A stretch of DNA of 64,000 nucleotides from Haematococcus lacustris (Eukaryota > Chlorophyta > Chlorophyceae > Chlamydomonadales > Haematococcaceae): the NCBI GenBank assembly GCA_030144725.1, contig JASKMD010000018.1, positions 1,150,824 through 1,214,823 of the forward strand, in the 5' to 3' direction. Numbering within the stretch: the stretch's first letter is position 1; every line of letters begins with the position of its first letter. The notes beneath the pieces were generated by a model that saw only the letters and a list, made by a program, of their open reading frames with translations, did not search any database and had not been told where the DNA came from. A program made the translations under genes and the position numbers. Below, in pieces: positions 30,851 to 42,000 of the stretch.

Positions 30851-31409
30851 AGCAGGGGGTCAGGGCGGAGCTGGACACAAGCTGGACACGCAAGCGGAGG
30901 GCGGGCGGGAGGGATCGGACCCAACATGTCGAGCAAGGTAACGTAGCAATGGCCTACACACCTTGAGTGGCCTTGCCGAGTGGCCAGGTAGTAGGTACTA
31001 CTCACGAAGCGGTCAAGCAATGCAGCAGCCTTGTATACTTCCGAGCATGGGTGGAGGGGCGTCGTTACATCGGATTGGCGTGCCATGTGCATTGTTTTGA
31101 CTGCGGCGACTGTCCCTGACTGTTTGCAGAGGCTACTGGGCCACGTCGGTCGCGGCGGTCGGTCGCGGCGAGGCCCGCATGAGCAAAACTGGCATGAATT
31201 TGAATGTCAAGATTTGAGCCGCCATAGCACTCAGCACACTGCACAATATTCAATGTTACAAGCTGCACCGCATAGCTGACAGAGTCCTCTATCCAGGGAT
31301 GTGCGAAACATAAATAGAAACCATGTGGCTGAGACGCGGCGACGTTTTGATTACCAGGGGTCGGTTTCCTATCATTTCCTGTCATTTTTTGCTAGTTGGG
31401 GTCGCCTGA

Positions 31410-31918
31410 GCTACGTCCGTAACAACACAGCGTCCGTAACAACACAGGCTGACCACATGTTGGCCAGTGCCGGAAGCACACACAAGCCTCACACGCTACG
31501 GGTTTAGCCAACTGCCTAGGTGATGCCCCTACTCCTGCCGCATGAGTGATGCGTAACCAACCCATTGGTATGATCAGCATGGGTTAAAAAGAAACCTGCC
31601 AACCGGGTCCGTGCCCATGAAGATGTCGGGGTTATGCTCTGACAAGAAGCAGATGGCCGTTTGCCATGATTATAGGATGCCGCTTGCTGTGAGTATACGT
31701 TTGCCATGATTATAGGATGCGTGTCACATTCAATTAGAAACCATGTGTTGAGAACCCCTGGGCTCTTGAGAGCCCCTTTCTCAGGCTCAGCAGTTGACAA
31801 CTTGTGTTTTTCAACACGCCGCAAAGCGGCAACCGACAGCAGCGCGGGATCCGCGACCCACTTTTCGCAAACTTCGCCACCCAGCCTTGCACCGCCCCAC
31901 CCAAGCCGCCACACAAAC
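31410..31918. other. Intergenic; 24-bp direct repeat
   Basis: The word 'cgtttgccatgattataggatgc' occurs at 31659 and again at 31699, 40 bp apart. No gene is seen. It adjoins the 3' end of the TIC21-like gene. Confidence 0.5.
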
Positions 31919-34900
31919 TCATGCAGTCGCCCTCACAAAGCGCTTGTCCACTCGGTTGACCAGGCGCAGCATGAGGTTGGTGAACAACAGGCCGATGACG
32001 TGGCACAGCAGAGTGTTGGTTGAGGCCTGTGCAGCGCGGGAACCCCAGCCAGGGTTGGCAGGCAGCAGGGGTAGCAGCAGACATGACACTGCAGAGCTCT
32101 GCTGGCATCAAGTCGTCACCATCATCATCACTGCGTCATTGCTGCATCTTCTACGTCACCGCAACCACTGCTGCTGCAGGTTCAGGGCCATCAAAGCATC
32201 AGTGCAAGGCAGGACGGCGAAATGCCACGTATCCCATGTTGCAGTTCACACTACCACACCACTGCCGCGTGACCCTGCTCCACCTCACCTCTCCTGACCA
32301 CTGCCCACGCCCCCCCTTGCCCCCGGACCCCCCACCCTCTGCCTCCGCCCCAGCCCTGCCTACCTGCAGGGCGAACACGTCCAGCGACACGAGGGCGCTG
32401 CCTGCCTGGCTGTAGGTGATGGGGCCGCTGATGGCCGTGGCCAGGGACTTGGCCACCAGGGTGCCTGAGGGGGGCAGGGGGCGCAGCGCTGGGTTGGGGG
32501 GGCAGGGGGGGGCAGCGCTGGGTAGGGGGGGCACAGCGCTGGGTAGGGGGGGCACAGCGCTGGGTAGGGGGGGCAGGGGGGGCAGCGCTGGGTAGGGGGG
32601 GCACAGCGCTGGGTAGGGGGGGCACAGCGCTGGGTAGGGGGGGCAGGGGGGGCAGCGCTGGGTTGGGGGGGCAGGGGGCGCAGCGCTGGGTTGGGGGGGC
32701 AGGGGGGGGCAGCGCTGGGTAGGGGGGGCACAGCGCTGGGTAGGGGGGGCAGGGGGGGGCAGCGCTGGGTAGGGGGGGCACAGCGCTGGGTAGGGGGGCC
32801 AGGGGGGGCAGCGCTGGGTAGGGGGGGCAGGGGGGGCAGCGCTGGGTAGGGGGGGCAGGGGGCACAGCGCTGGGTAGGGGGGGGCAGGGGGGGCTGCGCT
32901 GGGTAGGGGGGCAACCATGGCAAGCAGCCAGAGCAGATGAGTGGCGTGCACAGCCTGAGGGGGATTCCAGGCCAATGGCTGGGCGATGCGCATTAAGGTG
33001 TGTGCGGGTGCGCTAAGGCTCAGGTTGAGGTGGTTGGAATCTATGGGGTGCCGTGCATGAGTGAGAGTCTAGGTGAGGTGTGACCACAGGGGGGCAGCCC
33101 TGATGGCAGCAGTGGTGGCAGCAGCTGCCCTGTGGAGGCTAAGCAAGGGGTGCCTCCCCTCCCACCAGCCCACCCCAACCCCACCCCACCCCCAGCCACA
33201 CCAGCCCCACCAGCGCCCCCCACCCACCCACTGACGCCTGCAGTCCGACCACAGTGATGCCAATGCCCGCCAGGCAGATGGCGTTGTTGGTCAGCAGCGT
33301 GGCCACCACATACCGCTTGGTCACGCTCCCACCTGCACCGCAGCCAACCAGCCAAGTTGTGCCAGGCCAGGCCAGGCCGTGGCACCCTGCCCTCCCCACG
33401 TCATGCTGCCCCCCCTCCCCCGCCCTGGGCCCCCCCCCCACCCCACCCAGGCCACCTGACCTGCACCGGACCTCCCCTAGACCCCCGCTGACCCCCCACT
33501 GACCCCTAGCCAGTCATCTCCCCCCAGCCAGCGCCTACTCCACACCAGGTGATGCCAAGACCAGGCCTACTGCGCAACAGACGGCCCCCCTTGCCTGTTG
33601 CCCGTGCAAACCCTCGTCAGGGCTGTGTGCCGCAAGGTAACGCCTGCCGCCCTCGCAACCCCCTGCTGACTGCTGCGGCGCAGGGGGAGAGGGAGGGGGA
33701 GAGGGAGGGAGGGGGAGAGGGAGGGGGAGGCTGCAGAGAGAGGGAGGGCAGGGGTGCCTGGCTGGCCACCCCCAGCCCCGCCTGGCCCCCCACCTGCCAG
33801 CAACTTCCTGCTGAGGGTGAGGAAGCCGTGCGCAAACATGGCGGAAACGAAGGCGGTGAGCACGCCCCCCAGGGTCAGGTACTTGCTCAGGTCTACTGCC
33901 GTGCCCATGCCGGGTGCACGCGGCACAAAGCCAACGGAGAACAGCAGGATGCCGGCTGACACGATGCTCAGGGCGAACTGCGCCCAGAAGCCTAGGAAGC
34001 TCAGGGTCTTAGTAGTGCCTGAGGGGGGAAGGGGAGGAGGGGCGGCGGGCAGCGGGGGGGAGGGGAGGGGGAGGGGGTGGGTCAGTTGCAGTGTGGGGGT
34101 GAGGGGGATGATGGGATGGCGGACCGCTAAGGGATGTATGTGGGCGAAGATTGGGCAGGGTCCAGTGCTGGGTGAGTGAGTAAGTAGGTGAGGAGTTAGG
34201 TGAGTAAGTAGGTGAGTAAGCAGGTGAGGAGTTGGGTGAGGTAGTAGGTGAGTAAGTAGGTGAGGAGTTAGGTGAGTAAGTAGGTGAGTAAGCAGGTGAG
34301 GAGTTAGGTGAGGAAGTAGGTGAGTAAGTAGGTGAGGAATTAGGTGAGGAAGTAGGTGAGGAAGTAGGTGAGGAAGTAGGTGAGGAAGTAGGTGAGGAAG
34401 TAGGTGAGTAAGTAGGTGAGTAAGTAGGCGAGGAAGTAGGTGAGGAAGTAGGTGAGGAAGTAGGTGAGTAAGTAGGTGAGGAATTAGGTGAGGAAGTAGG
34501 TGAGGAAGTAGGTGAGGAAGTAGGTGAGTAAGTAGGTGAGTAAGCAGGTGAGGAGTTAGGTGAGGAAGTAGGTGAGTAAGTAGGTGAGGAAGTAGGTGAG
34601 GAAGTAGGTGAGGAAGTAGGTGAGGAAGTAGGTGAGGAAGTAGGTGAGTAAGTAGGTGAGGAAGTAGGTGAGGAAGTAGGTGAGTAAGTAGGTGAGTAAG
34701 TAGGTGAGTAAGTAGGTGAGGAAGTAGGTGAAGAAGTAGGTGAGGAGTTAGGTGAGGAAGAGGTGGGATCTAAGCAGCCACAGCGTCCAGGAGCAGGGCA
34801 TGGCCTGTGGAGGTCCCTTCAGAAGAGGTGGCTGTGCACTCAGCCTCCAAGCTCCAGTGGCAAGACCAAGGCCAAGCTAGAGCCACACACAGCAGAGCTG

Positions 34901-35633
34901 ACCCCCTTTGCGTGTGGGAGCCCCCGTATGCCATGAGCTGTGACACAATCAACATCAGTCCCACCACACCACACTCTTGTCCTGGTCAACACAGCTGGGC
35001 CAGGGCGGGTGGGTCTACGTCAGGTGGGCCCAGGTCAGGTGCGGCCATTGTCACTGTGGTCAGGGCAGGTGGGCCATGGCCCAGGAGCGGGCCGGTGGTG
35101 GGGCGCACCTGCCGAATCCCTTAGCTGCGCCAGCTCCAGTGCCGCCTCCTCCTCCGCATCACTCATGCCTGTCAACCCTCCCATGCCTGCGCTCCCATAC
35201 TGCCCTTGCGTTGGGGCATAGTCAGCAGGGCTGGTGGGCATTGGGGGGGCGGAGGGGGCATAGGCTGGGTTGTAGGCTGGCTGGTTTGGGTCGTAAGCGG
35301 GCTCAGGGGGGAAGGCTGATTGGGGGGGAAGGTTGTAGGAGGGCACGGAGGGGTAGTAGCGGCCAGGTTGTGAGCCGCCTGCCTGGCTGCACACCTAGGG
35401 GAAGGCACTGCCATTGGGTTAGGTTTGCGGTTTTATTTTCTTTTGACATGGAGGGGGTGCAGGGCCCGCAGCAACAGATGGGCGCTGGAGTCAGCGTGGG
35501 AACCTACCCGCAGGGAAGGTGTAGCGTTCGCGCGTCCCAACAAAAACCTAGCGGGATGGCGAGTGCACGCTGACGCCGATGCCGACGAGGACGACATGCA
35601 CTGCGGCATGGCTCCCCAACGCTTAACAATCAT
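31919..35633 (-). CDS. TIC21: TIC21/PIC1-like (DUF3611) plastid inner-envelope protein
   Basis: Complete six-exon model on the minus strand: 35633-35508, 35394-35109, 34018-33794, 33332-33228, 32464-32364, 32026-31919; all junctions agree in phase and give 316 residues. Exon 1 encodes a chloroplast-type transit peptide ([18 protein letters not shown] region, Ser/Ala/Arg-rich, no acids), followed at the splice by VCSQAG, a plausible cleavage zone. Exon 2 is a Pro/Tyr-rich linker ending in an acidic helix. Exons 3-6 are the membrane domain: [15 protein letters not shown] (TM1), [19 protein letters not shown] (TM2), [20 protein letters not shown] then [13 protein letters not shown] (TM3), and [21 protein letters not shown] (TM4). 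The LDVFALQAS.NT..CH segment is the family signature. TIC21/PIC1 is implicated in plastid protein import and/or iron transport. The Pro/Tyr linker is longer than in land plants, as far as I recall. Confidence 0.85.
32475..32925 (+). repeat. G-rich minisatellite with CAGCGCTG core
   Basis: About 18 copies of a 20-33-bp unit built from 'cagcgctgggtaggggggg' and 'caggggggg', in the TIC21-like gene intron immediately upstream (transcript sense) of exon 5, ending about 10 bases from its acceptor. In the transcript it is C-rich. cagcgctg is self-complementary. Confidence 0.9.
34165..34768 (+). repeat. 12-bp array of splice-donor-like words
   Basis: About 50 copies of gaggaagtaggt / gagtaagtaggt / gagtaagcaggt within intron 2 of the TIC21-like gene. 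On the plus strand (antisense to the gene) many junctions read AGGTGAGTAAGTAGG, i.e. close matches to the 5' splice-site consensus AG|GTGAGT and AG|GTAAGT. Confidence 0.9.
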
Positions 35634-36473
35634 ATATCAAGCAAGGTGTTTGGGCTCGCGTCCAAGTCGGTAGATCGTGTGCAGATTTCTACTGAGAGTG
35701 CTAGCTCCGCGACAGCTTTGCACGGTGACATCACTCGTGCGCATGGCAATCATGTTGAAATCAAACGACGCAGACAACAAACTGTCTATAACATAGTGCA
35801 GCTGCAGTTACTGGAAGAATTGAAACCATAACTGGCAGCAGCAATGTAACCTGCTCAGCCATGTCGCTGTGCAGCATGCCCATGCATAGGCTAGGTACTG
35901 CGAAAGGTCTGCATGTGTGGGCCACGTGTAGAGCCTGTGAAGAGAATCGCTCCTAAGTAGCGGATCGGCGAAGGTCGGACAGTCCTCGATCCGCGCTTGC
36001 TGAAGGGCGGCGGGAAGTCGCGCATTGCCCAACCAGCATGCGTCAGGACGAGAACTGGACCAAAGTTAGCATCCACGCCGCAAAATCGCGGCACATTGTG
36101 GCATTTTCAGCTCTAACCAGCGGCCCGTGCTGCCGCAGGCCCAGCTCACAAAACTCGTTTTCTTTGCAAAGCTAGCTCTGGCTGTGGTGTACGGTGTGGC
36201 TAGTGGGGTGCTGCCCCTCCATGGTTGGCCATGTCTAGCAGGGTAGGTCTGTCCAAGTGCTGACCAGCTCGCCTGCTCTATCAACAATGCCTGATAAGCA
36301 GCAGCCAAGCCAAGCCAGCCCAACCAACAACGCACGATAGGCAGCCAGGCCAAGCTAACTGCAAGGTTTAGGCCGCCGGACCCTGGTTGTCTGCCCATCA
36401 TAGTCTTTCTTTGCCCCCGTGCTCGACAGCAGTCTATCCCCGCCCCGTATAGCGTCTCCTGGTTTGCTCCCAG
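35634..36473. other. Intergenic region upstream of TIC21-like gene
   Basis: Moderate GC, no tandem repeat and no supported ORF. It should contain the TIC21-like promoter on the minus strand; no specific element was identified. Confidence 0.4.
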
Positions 36474-36602
36474 GTTCGGCCTTCTGTCCTACATCACGCC
36501 CTTCCTCATCTACAACTCCATCCTGCAGCTGGACCCTGAGGAGTTTGGTGGCCATGCAGAGCTGCTGAATGAGGGTCAGATGCCCGCCCTAGGCGCTTTC
36601 TT
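36474..36602 (+). pseudogene. Orphan exon of a RAB5IF-like ER membrane protein
   Basis: Between a good acceptor (gctcccag) and a good donor (tt|gtaagc) the frame encodes FGLLSYITPFLIYNS, then LQLDPEEFGGHAELLNEG and QMPALGAFL. This matches the C-terminal half of the Rab5-interacting/RAB5IF family (hydrophobic helix, then a 'LQIDEEEYGG..EL..EGFM.SFALF' motif), small ER proteins related to EMC6. The upstream helix exon and the final helix exon are not found within several kb; splicing to the next acceptor near 36858 gives unrelated sequence. It may be a duplicated or stranded exon, or the partners may be lost or misassembled. Identity of the motif is fairly sure; functionality is not. Confidence 0.6.
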
Positions 36603-39009
36603 GTAAGCAGGGAGGGGGGAGGGAGGCAGGGCGCTTTCCTGTGAGCAGGGAGGGGGAGGGAGGCAGGGCAGAGGCGGGGGTGGACGGGAGCCTGGGGCTG
36701 AGCATGGAGGGGGCGGACTCGCAGGCAGCAGGCAGGCAGGCCAGGCAGCAGGCAGTCAGGTAGGCAAGCAGGCAGGGAGATTGGCTGTGCTGCCCTGACA
36801 AGCCTGCTCAAATACTTCTGTGGGAGGGGCGGGGCCTGATTACTGACTCCCGCCGCAGCTGTCGCTCCCGCTACCCCTACTCTCTACAACTTACAACGCC
36901 ACCGCAACTGCTCCTGCCCGTCCTGCCGCCACCCCTGCACCTGCAGCTGGATCCGTTGAGGCCTGCAAACCCACTGCTACTGCAATGCTTCACCCCTGCC
37001 CCTGGTGCTGCAGATTGTCCTGGATCCTGACCTACAATGCACTGCTGTGATTCCTGCGACCCCCGTGGAGCCCCTCAACACCTCAAAACCCCGTGTGATG
37101 CCTGCGACCCTCGTAAAGCCCTTCAGCACCTCAGAACCTCGCGTGATTCCTGCGACCCTCGTGGAATGGACCAGGCTACACATGCTGGGCAGCAGCAGTC
37201 GTGGTTGCAATGCCAGCGCCAGCAGCACCATCAGCAATAGCAGCAATAGTGGTGATGGTAGACGAAGGTGGAATGTGCTTCGAGGCATGACGAGGCCACT
37301 GCCTGAGTGGAAGAGGGATGGGATGGTGGTAACATCTGGCTGCTGATATCTGGCAGCAACAGTGCAGCTAGGCAGCAGCGCCTCCAACCCACTGGCAAAC
37401 CCTCATGGACACTGGAGCAACAAGGCACCTGGGCAGCAGGGCTCCTCCTTCCTACGCTCGCATCCATATAGAAGCTGGCAGTCTTCAGTATGGGCACTGG
37501 GAAGCGAGGCCACTGTTGCTGGCTGCCAGCTGGTTGAGGCCACAGCGTGCCAGCTGGCCAGCTCACTCAGCGTTTAGCTAAAATGGAGCATTTGATGCTG
37601 TGGTCTGGCGGCTGCACGCTCTGCGAGCTCTTCAAGGTGACACATGCCCTGATGCAGCAAGGGGAGAGCGGGGCGCAGCACACCCCTGCTATCGTTTCCA
37701 TGCGGCATAACGAGCATTACAGCCCATGAGGTGCTCGGTAGTGCGTGCGGCAAACGGAGAGGATTCAAAGCCGCGCAGGGCGAGCAGCATGTCAGCGTCC
37801 CAGGCCGACCTGGCTGCGGCTGACTTAACCCGCAATTGTGGCGCTGCAGAGGATGCACCCGCTGCCTGTTCTACAGTCCGACAACGCAGGCTTCAGCCAA
37901 CAATGTTCGCGATCAGGGTCGGGGTGTAGTCGCAGACCGTTTTGACTAGGCTTGTGACAGCATTGAACACGAAACTGCTAATGGTATGCTACCTGCCTAA
38001 GCCATGCTGCCCCTGCTGCTGCCATGTCTCAATCACACAATCCTGCCTGCTGTCAATGGACTAGAACCAGACTACGATACGGACATGCCGGCTTATGCAG
38101 ACAGCAACCAAACAACCAGCCAGACAACCAGCCAGACATCGAAACAAGCAAACAACCAAGCAAGCATGTAAAACAGACAGCAATACAAGCAACCAAACAA
38201 GCATGCCGGTGGTCAGCCAGATAGTGTCAGGGAACCGCACAGCGGTTGCACATGCCACAGACCCTGTGGCAGAGAGTCCCCCATCGCCCAGGCCGGCTGC
38301 TGCCAGGTGCTGGTGACAGCACACAGCAGGGCACATGCCGCAGGGTCGCATGCTGCCCAGCCCCATGCCCTGCCACCCGCCACCCTCCCTCCCCCTTGGG
38401 CCAAACAAGGAAAACCAATCGCACCAGCAACGCACTGCCTCGCTCCACATTTTGTGCCACGGCACCCCTGCCTCCCCTCCTCGCTCATGAACCCTTCGTC
38501 TGCTCACATCAATCCAGCACTCCCACCCCGAAGATCCCCGTCATCAACACAGGACACACGCCAGTCATCATTAACACAGGACACAGGACACATGCCACAG
38601 GCACCAGCCCGAGCTGGAGGTCTCGGACCCCCACCCATGCAGTCATTATGGTGGCCATCATTACATATGGCCTTTGCCAGCACTCAACACCTCTGCAGAG
38701 ACTAGACCCGTTGCCACATGCACAGCCTGCACTGACGGTGCTGACGGTTTACATGGCTACCTGCTGGCTCTCCCCCTCACAACCTGCATGGGGTATTTGA
38801 TTTGCTGCATGCATGCCGCCACTGCCAGTGCCAGCAGGGTCTGGGTGCCGGCCTCATGGGCCCCCGGCTGCTTTCATCTGTTTGCCACTGCTGCTGCTGG
38901 AGGATGGGGATGGGGCGGCTGGCTTGGGTGCAGTGGAAGAGGAGGAAGGAGGGGTTGGGGGGGCGTGGGGCTAAGGTAAAGAGGTAGGGGTGGCTGGGGG
39001 CGAGCGTGG
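36603..39009. other. Intergenic region with short repeats
   Basis: Positions 36605-36800 contain GGCAGGGAGGGGGAGGGAGGCA and GGCAGCAGGCAG repeats. Positions 37050-37166 hold two and a half copies of a 57-bp unit (see separate entry). Positions 38095-38210 are CAAACAACCAGCCAGACA-type repeats. Several short open frames exist, none with motif or splice support. Confidence 0.45.
37048..37168 (+). repeat. 57-bp tandem repeat in an open frame
   Basis: Copies of 'cctgcgaccc(c/t)cgt(g/a)(g/a)a' spaced 57-60 bp. On the plus strand each encodes a 19-20-residue unit of the form PATxVxPxxTSxPRV. Because the unit length is a multiple of three and the frame is open, a former repeat protein is possible, but no exon structure was found. 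Confidence 0.5.
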
Positions 39010-42000
39010 TTAACCAGACGGGGAGGCAGAGGAGGGAGGGGAGGAGGCGGGCGACGCTGAGGAGCGAGAGGAGGGCGAGGTGGATGGGGGAGAGGAGGCA
39101 GAGGAGGCAGGGGAGACAGACCTTCCACTAGGCCGGCCTTTGATAAAGCAGGCATCCGGCAAGCTGCGCACCATGCGGTCGTAGTTCCACATGGCTGCCC
39201 CCGTGGCATTGTTCACATGGTTGAAGTAGCTGCCCAGCCGTGTGGCATAACGCTGTGCATGCAGAGAGCAGGGTCGCAGGAGGTGGGCAGGGGCAGGGGC
39301 AGGGGCAGGGGCAGGGGCAGGGGCAGGGGCAGGGGCAGGGGCAGGGGCAGGGGCAGGGGCAGGGGCAGGGGCAGGGGCAGGGGCAGGGGCAGGGGCAGGG
39401 GCAGGGGCAGGGGCAGGGGCAGGGGCAGGGGCAGGGGCAGGGGCAGGGGCAGGGGCAGGGGCAGGGGCAGGGGCAGGGGCAGGGGCAGGGGCAGGGGCAG
39501 GGGCAGGGGCAGGGGCAGGGGCAGGGGCAGGGGCAGGGGCAGGGGCAGGGGCAGGGGCAGGGGCAGGGGCAGGGGCAGGGGCAGGGGCAGGGGCAGGGGC
39601 AGGGGCAGGGGCAGGGGCAGGGGCAGGGGCAGGGGCAGGGGCAGGGGCAGGGGCAGGGGCAGGGGCAGGGGCAGGGGCAGGGGCAGGGGCAGGGGCAGGG
39701 GCAGGGGCAGGGGCAGGGGCAGGGGCAGGGGCAGGGGCAGGGGCAGGGGCAGGGGCAGGGGCAGGGGCAGGGGCAGGGGCAGGGGCAGGGGCAGGGGCAG
39801 GGGCAGGGGCAGGGGCAGGGGCAGGGGCAGGGGCAGGGGCAGGGGCAGGGGCAGGGGCAGGGGCAGGGGCAGGGGCAGGGGCAGGGGCAGGGGCAGGGGC
39901 AGGGGCAGGGGCAGGGGCAGGGGCAGGGGCAGGGGCAGGGGCAGGGGCAGGGGCAGGGGCAGGGGCAGGGGCAGGGGCAGGGGCAGGGGCAGGGGCAGGG
40001 GCAGGGGCAGGGGCAGGGGCAGGGGCAGGGGCAGGGGCAGGGGCAGGGGCAGGGGCAGGGGCAGGGGCAGGGGCAGGGGCAGGGGCAGGGGCAGGGGCAG
40101 GGGCAGGGGCAGGGGCAGGGGCAGGGGCAGGGGCAGGGGCAGGGGCAGGGGCAGGGGCAGGGGCAGGGGCAGGGGCAGGGGCAGGGGCAGGGGCAGGGGC
40201 AGGGGCAGGGGCAGGGGCAGGGGCAGGGGCAGGGGCAGGGGCAGGGGCAGGGGCAGGGGCAGGGGCAGGGGCAGGGGCAGGGGCAGGGGCAGGGGCTGGG
40301 GCTGGGGCAGGGGCAGGGGCAGGGGCAGGGGCAGGGGCAGGGGCAGGGGCAGGGGCAGGGGCAGGGGCAGGGGCAGGGGCAGGGGCAGGGGCAGGGGCAG
40401 GGGCAGGGGCAGGGGCAGGGGCAGGGGCAGGGGCAGGGGCAGGGGCAGGGGCAGGGGCAGGGGCAGGGGCAGGGGCAGGGGCAGGGGCAGGGGCAGGGGC
40501 AGGGGCAGGGGCAGGGGCAGGGGCAGGGGCAGGGGCAGGGGCAGGGGCAGGGGCAGGAGCAGGGGCAGGGGCAGTCAAGGCGAACCGCACTTTTCTCCAT
40601 CCCGCACCTCGGGGCAAGGAGTTACAAAAGATGTGTGAAAATTAGGGTATTTGCGGGGGTGGTGTAGCCGTCACCCACCCTGTTGCTTTCCATGTCATCA
40701 AACAAGGCCACACACTGGGCATCCACGCTGTAGTACTGCATGATGGCGGTCAGGCTGGTGCTCTTGTCCCCTCTCCCACTCTGTGCAGCAGCCGAGACAG
40801 CATGCCGGCAGCAGCAGCAGCAGCAGCAGCAGACATGCAGGTAGGTGACGTCAGGGGCCAGGGATGGCAAGGCAGCTGAGTGTGGCAGGTGGGGGCTGGC
40901 ACGTTTGCTTGGCAGCAGGCAGCAGCAGGCTGCTGGTAGGGCATGGCAGCTACGAGGGTGCTAAGGGTGGACAGCTCCATGAAGAGTGTGGCAGGTGGGG
41001 GCCTGCACGGTTGCTTAGTAGCAGGCAGCAGCAGGCAGCAGCAGGCTGCAGCAGGCAGCTGCTCCGGCATGGCTGCCGTGAGGGTGCTAAGGGTGGACAG
41101 CTCCATGTAGCTGGGGAGGGGGTGGGTGAGAGGGTGGCTGAGGCCTGGTGTCGGGGAGGCCTGGAAGGGGCCAGGGTAGTGAGGTTTTGTAGTGAGGCTC
41201 CCTCAGTGCAATGGGGGGTGGCTGGGTAAGGGGAGAGGGGAAGGGGCGGCTGGCTCACCTGAAAGGCCGGAGAGTTCAGGAAGGCTGGGCTAAAGAGGGT
41301 GTCACCATACAGCTGCGCCAGCACCTTGTGCAGCTTAGCCCTGGGCAGCCAGCAGCCAGCAGTCAGGGGCAGGCACGTGGTAGCCAGGCAGCAGCAGGCA
41401 AATGGCTGCAAGCCCGCCAAAGACAACCAGGCTGGGAAGGTCTTGTGGAAGACAGGAAGAAGGAAAGATTGCGCCCCTCCTGGTGGGCGTGCATGTAGGG
41501 AAGAGGGGAGGGAGGAGGGGGTGTCTCCTTGCTGCCCCACCCCCTGTATAGGGTCTTGTGGTCACCTCAACGGGCCCACCAGCCATCCCCCACCTCTGGC
41601 CTCATCACACTTGCCTCACACCCTGGCCTCGGCCTCAAATAACCACCTCCATGGGCCCGCCTAACCCAGGCTCCTCACGTCGCCGCTCCCTGTCCCCCTC
41701 GACCCCGTCCTGCACCTCAGAAGCTCACGTGTTGCCGTTGGCCGAAGCGATCGCGATGTAGCAAGGCACCGCCTGGCAGGCTGCGAGCACCTGCTGCCCC
41801 TCCGGCGCCTTCGAGTCGTAGTCCCAGTTATTGTTCTTCCACTTGGGGATGCGCAGCGTCTGCGGGAACATCTTGGGACGCGGGTGACGTGGTGACCGAA
41901 CGTGGCGAGAGCCACGCTTGGACCAGGGACAAAGCTTTACCCATCGCCGCAACTATCGGCGCGGCGCGATGTCCAACATTAACTTTTCTGGCAGGGTGAA

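Larger units (their letters stand above)
27983..31409. mobile_element. 3.4-kb foldback transposon
   Basis: The element begins 'tcaggcgaccccaactagc' and ends with the reverse complement. The two arms match for at least 0.7-0.8 kb from each end (27983 to about 28780; about 30620 to 31409), at about 97 percent identity near the termini. Each arm contains a 60-70-bp minisatellite rich in GGTGCTGGTGC and a G-rich tract (28915-29100 on +; 30275-30480 on -). The inner parts (29170-29540 and 29870-30200) are also inverted copies but only about 75 percent alike. A unique centre lies at about 29545-29865. Related termini occur at 3431-3449 and 58014. The flanks (gttaag / gctacg) give no clear target duplication. 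No transposase motif is recognisable; non-autonomous or an unknown DNA-transposon type. Confidence 0.8.

Noticed and set aside
30505..30966. ORF beginning MKGWLKPKLKGLVMAHI with PPWQQQ repeats
   Set aside because: The start is tempting, but the repeat part is the foldback element's minisatellite and the frame is not kept in the left arm.
32199..32993. Pro-rich ORFs of the type [15 protein letters not shown]
   Set aside because: A shadow of the G-rich minisatellite in a TIC21-like intron; only the [12 protein letters not shown]...DVFALQ end is real coding sequence.
39217..40667. Very long ORFs encoding (GR)n, (GQ)n, (AP)n and (CP)n
   Set aside because: All are translations of the GGGGCA array in different frames; the array is intronic in the HAD-like gene.
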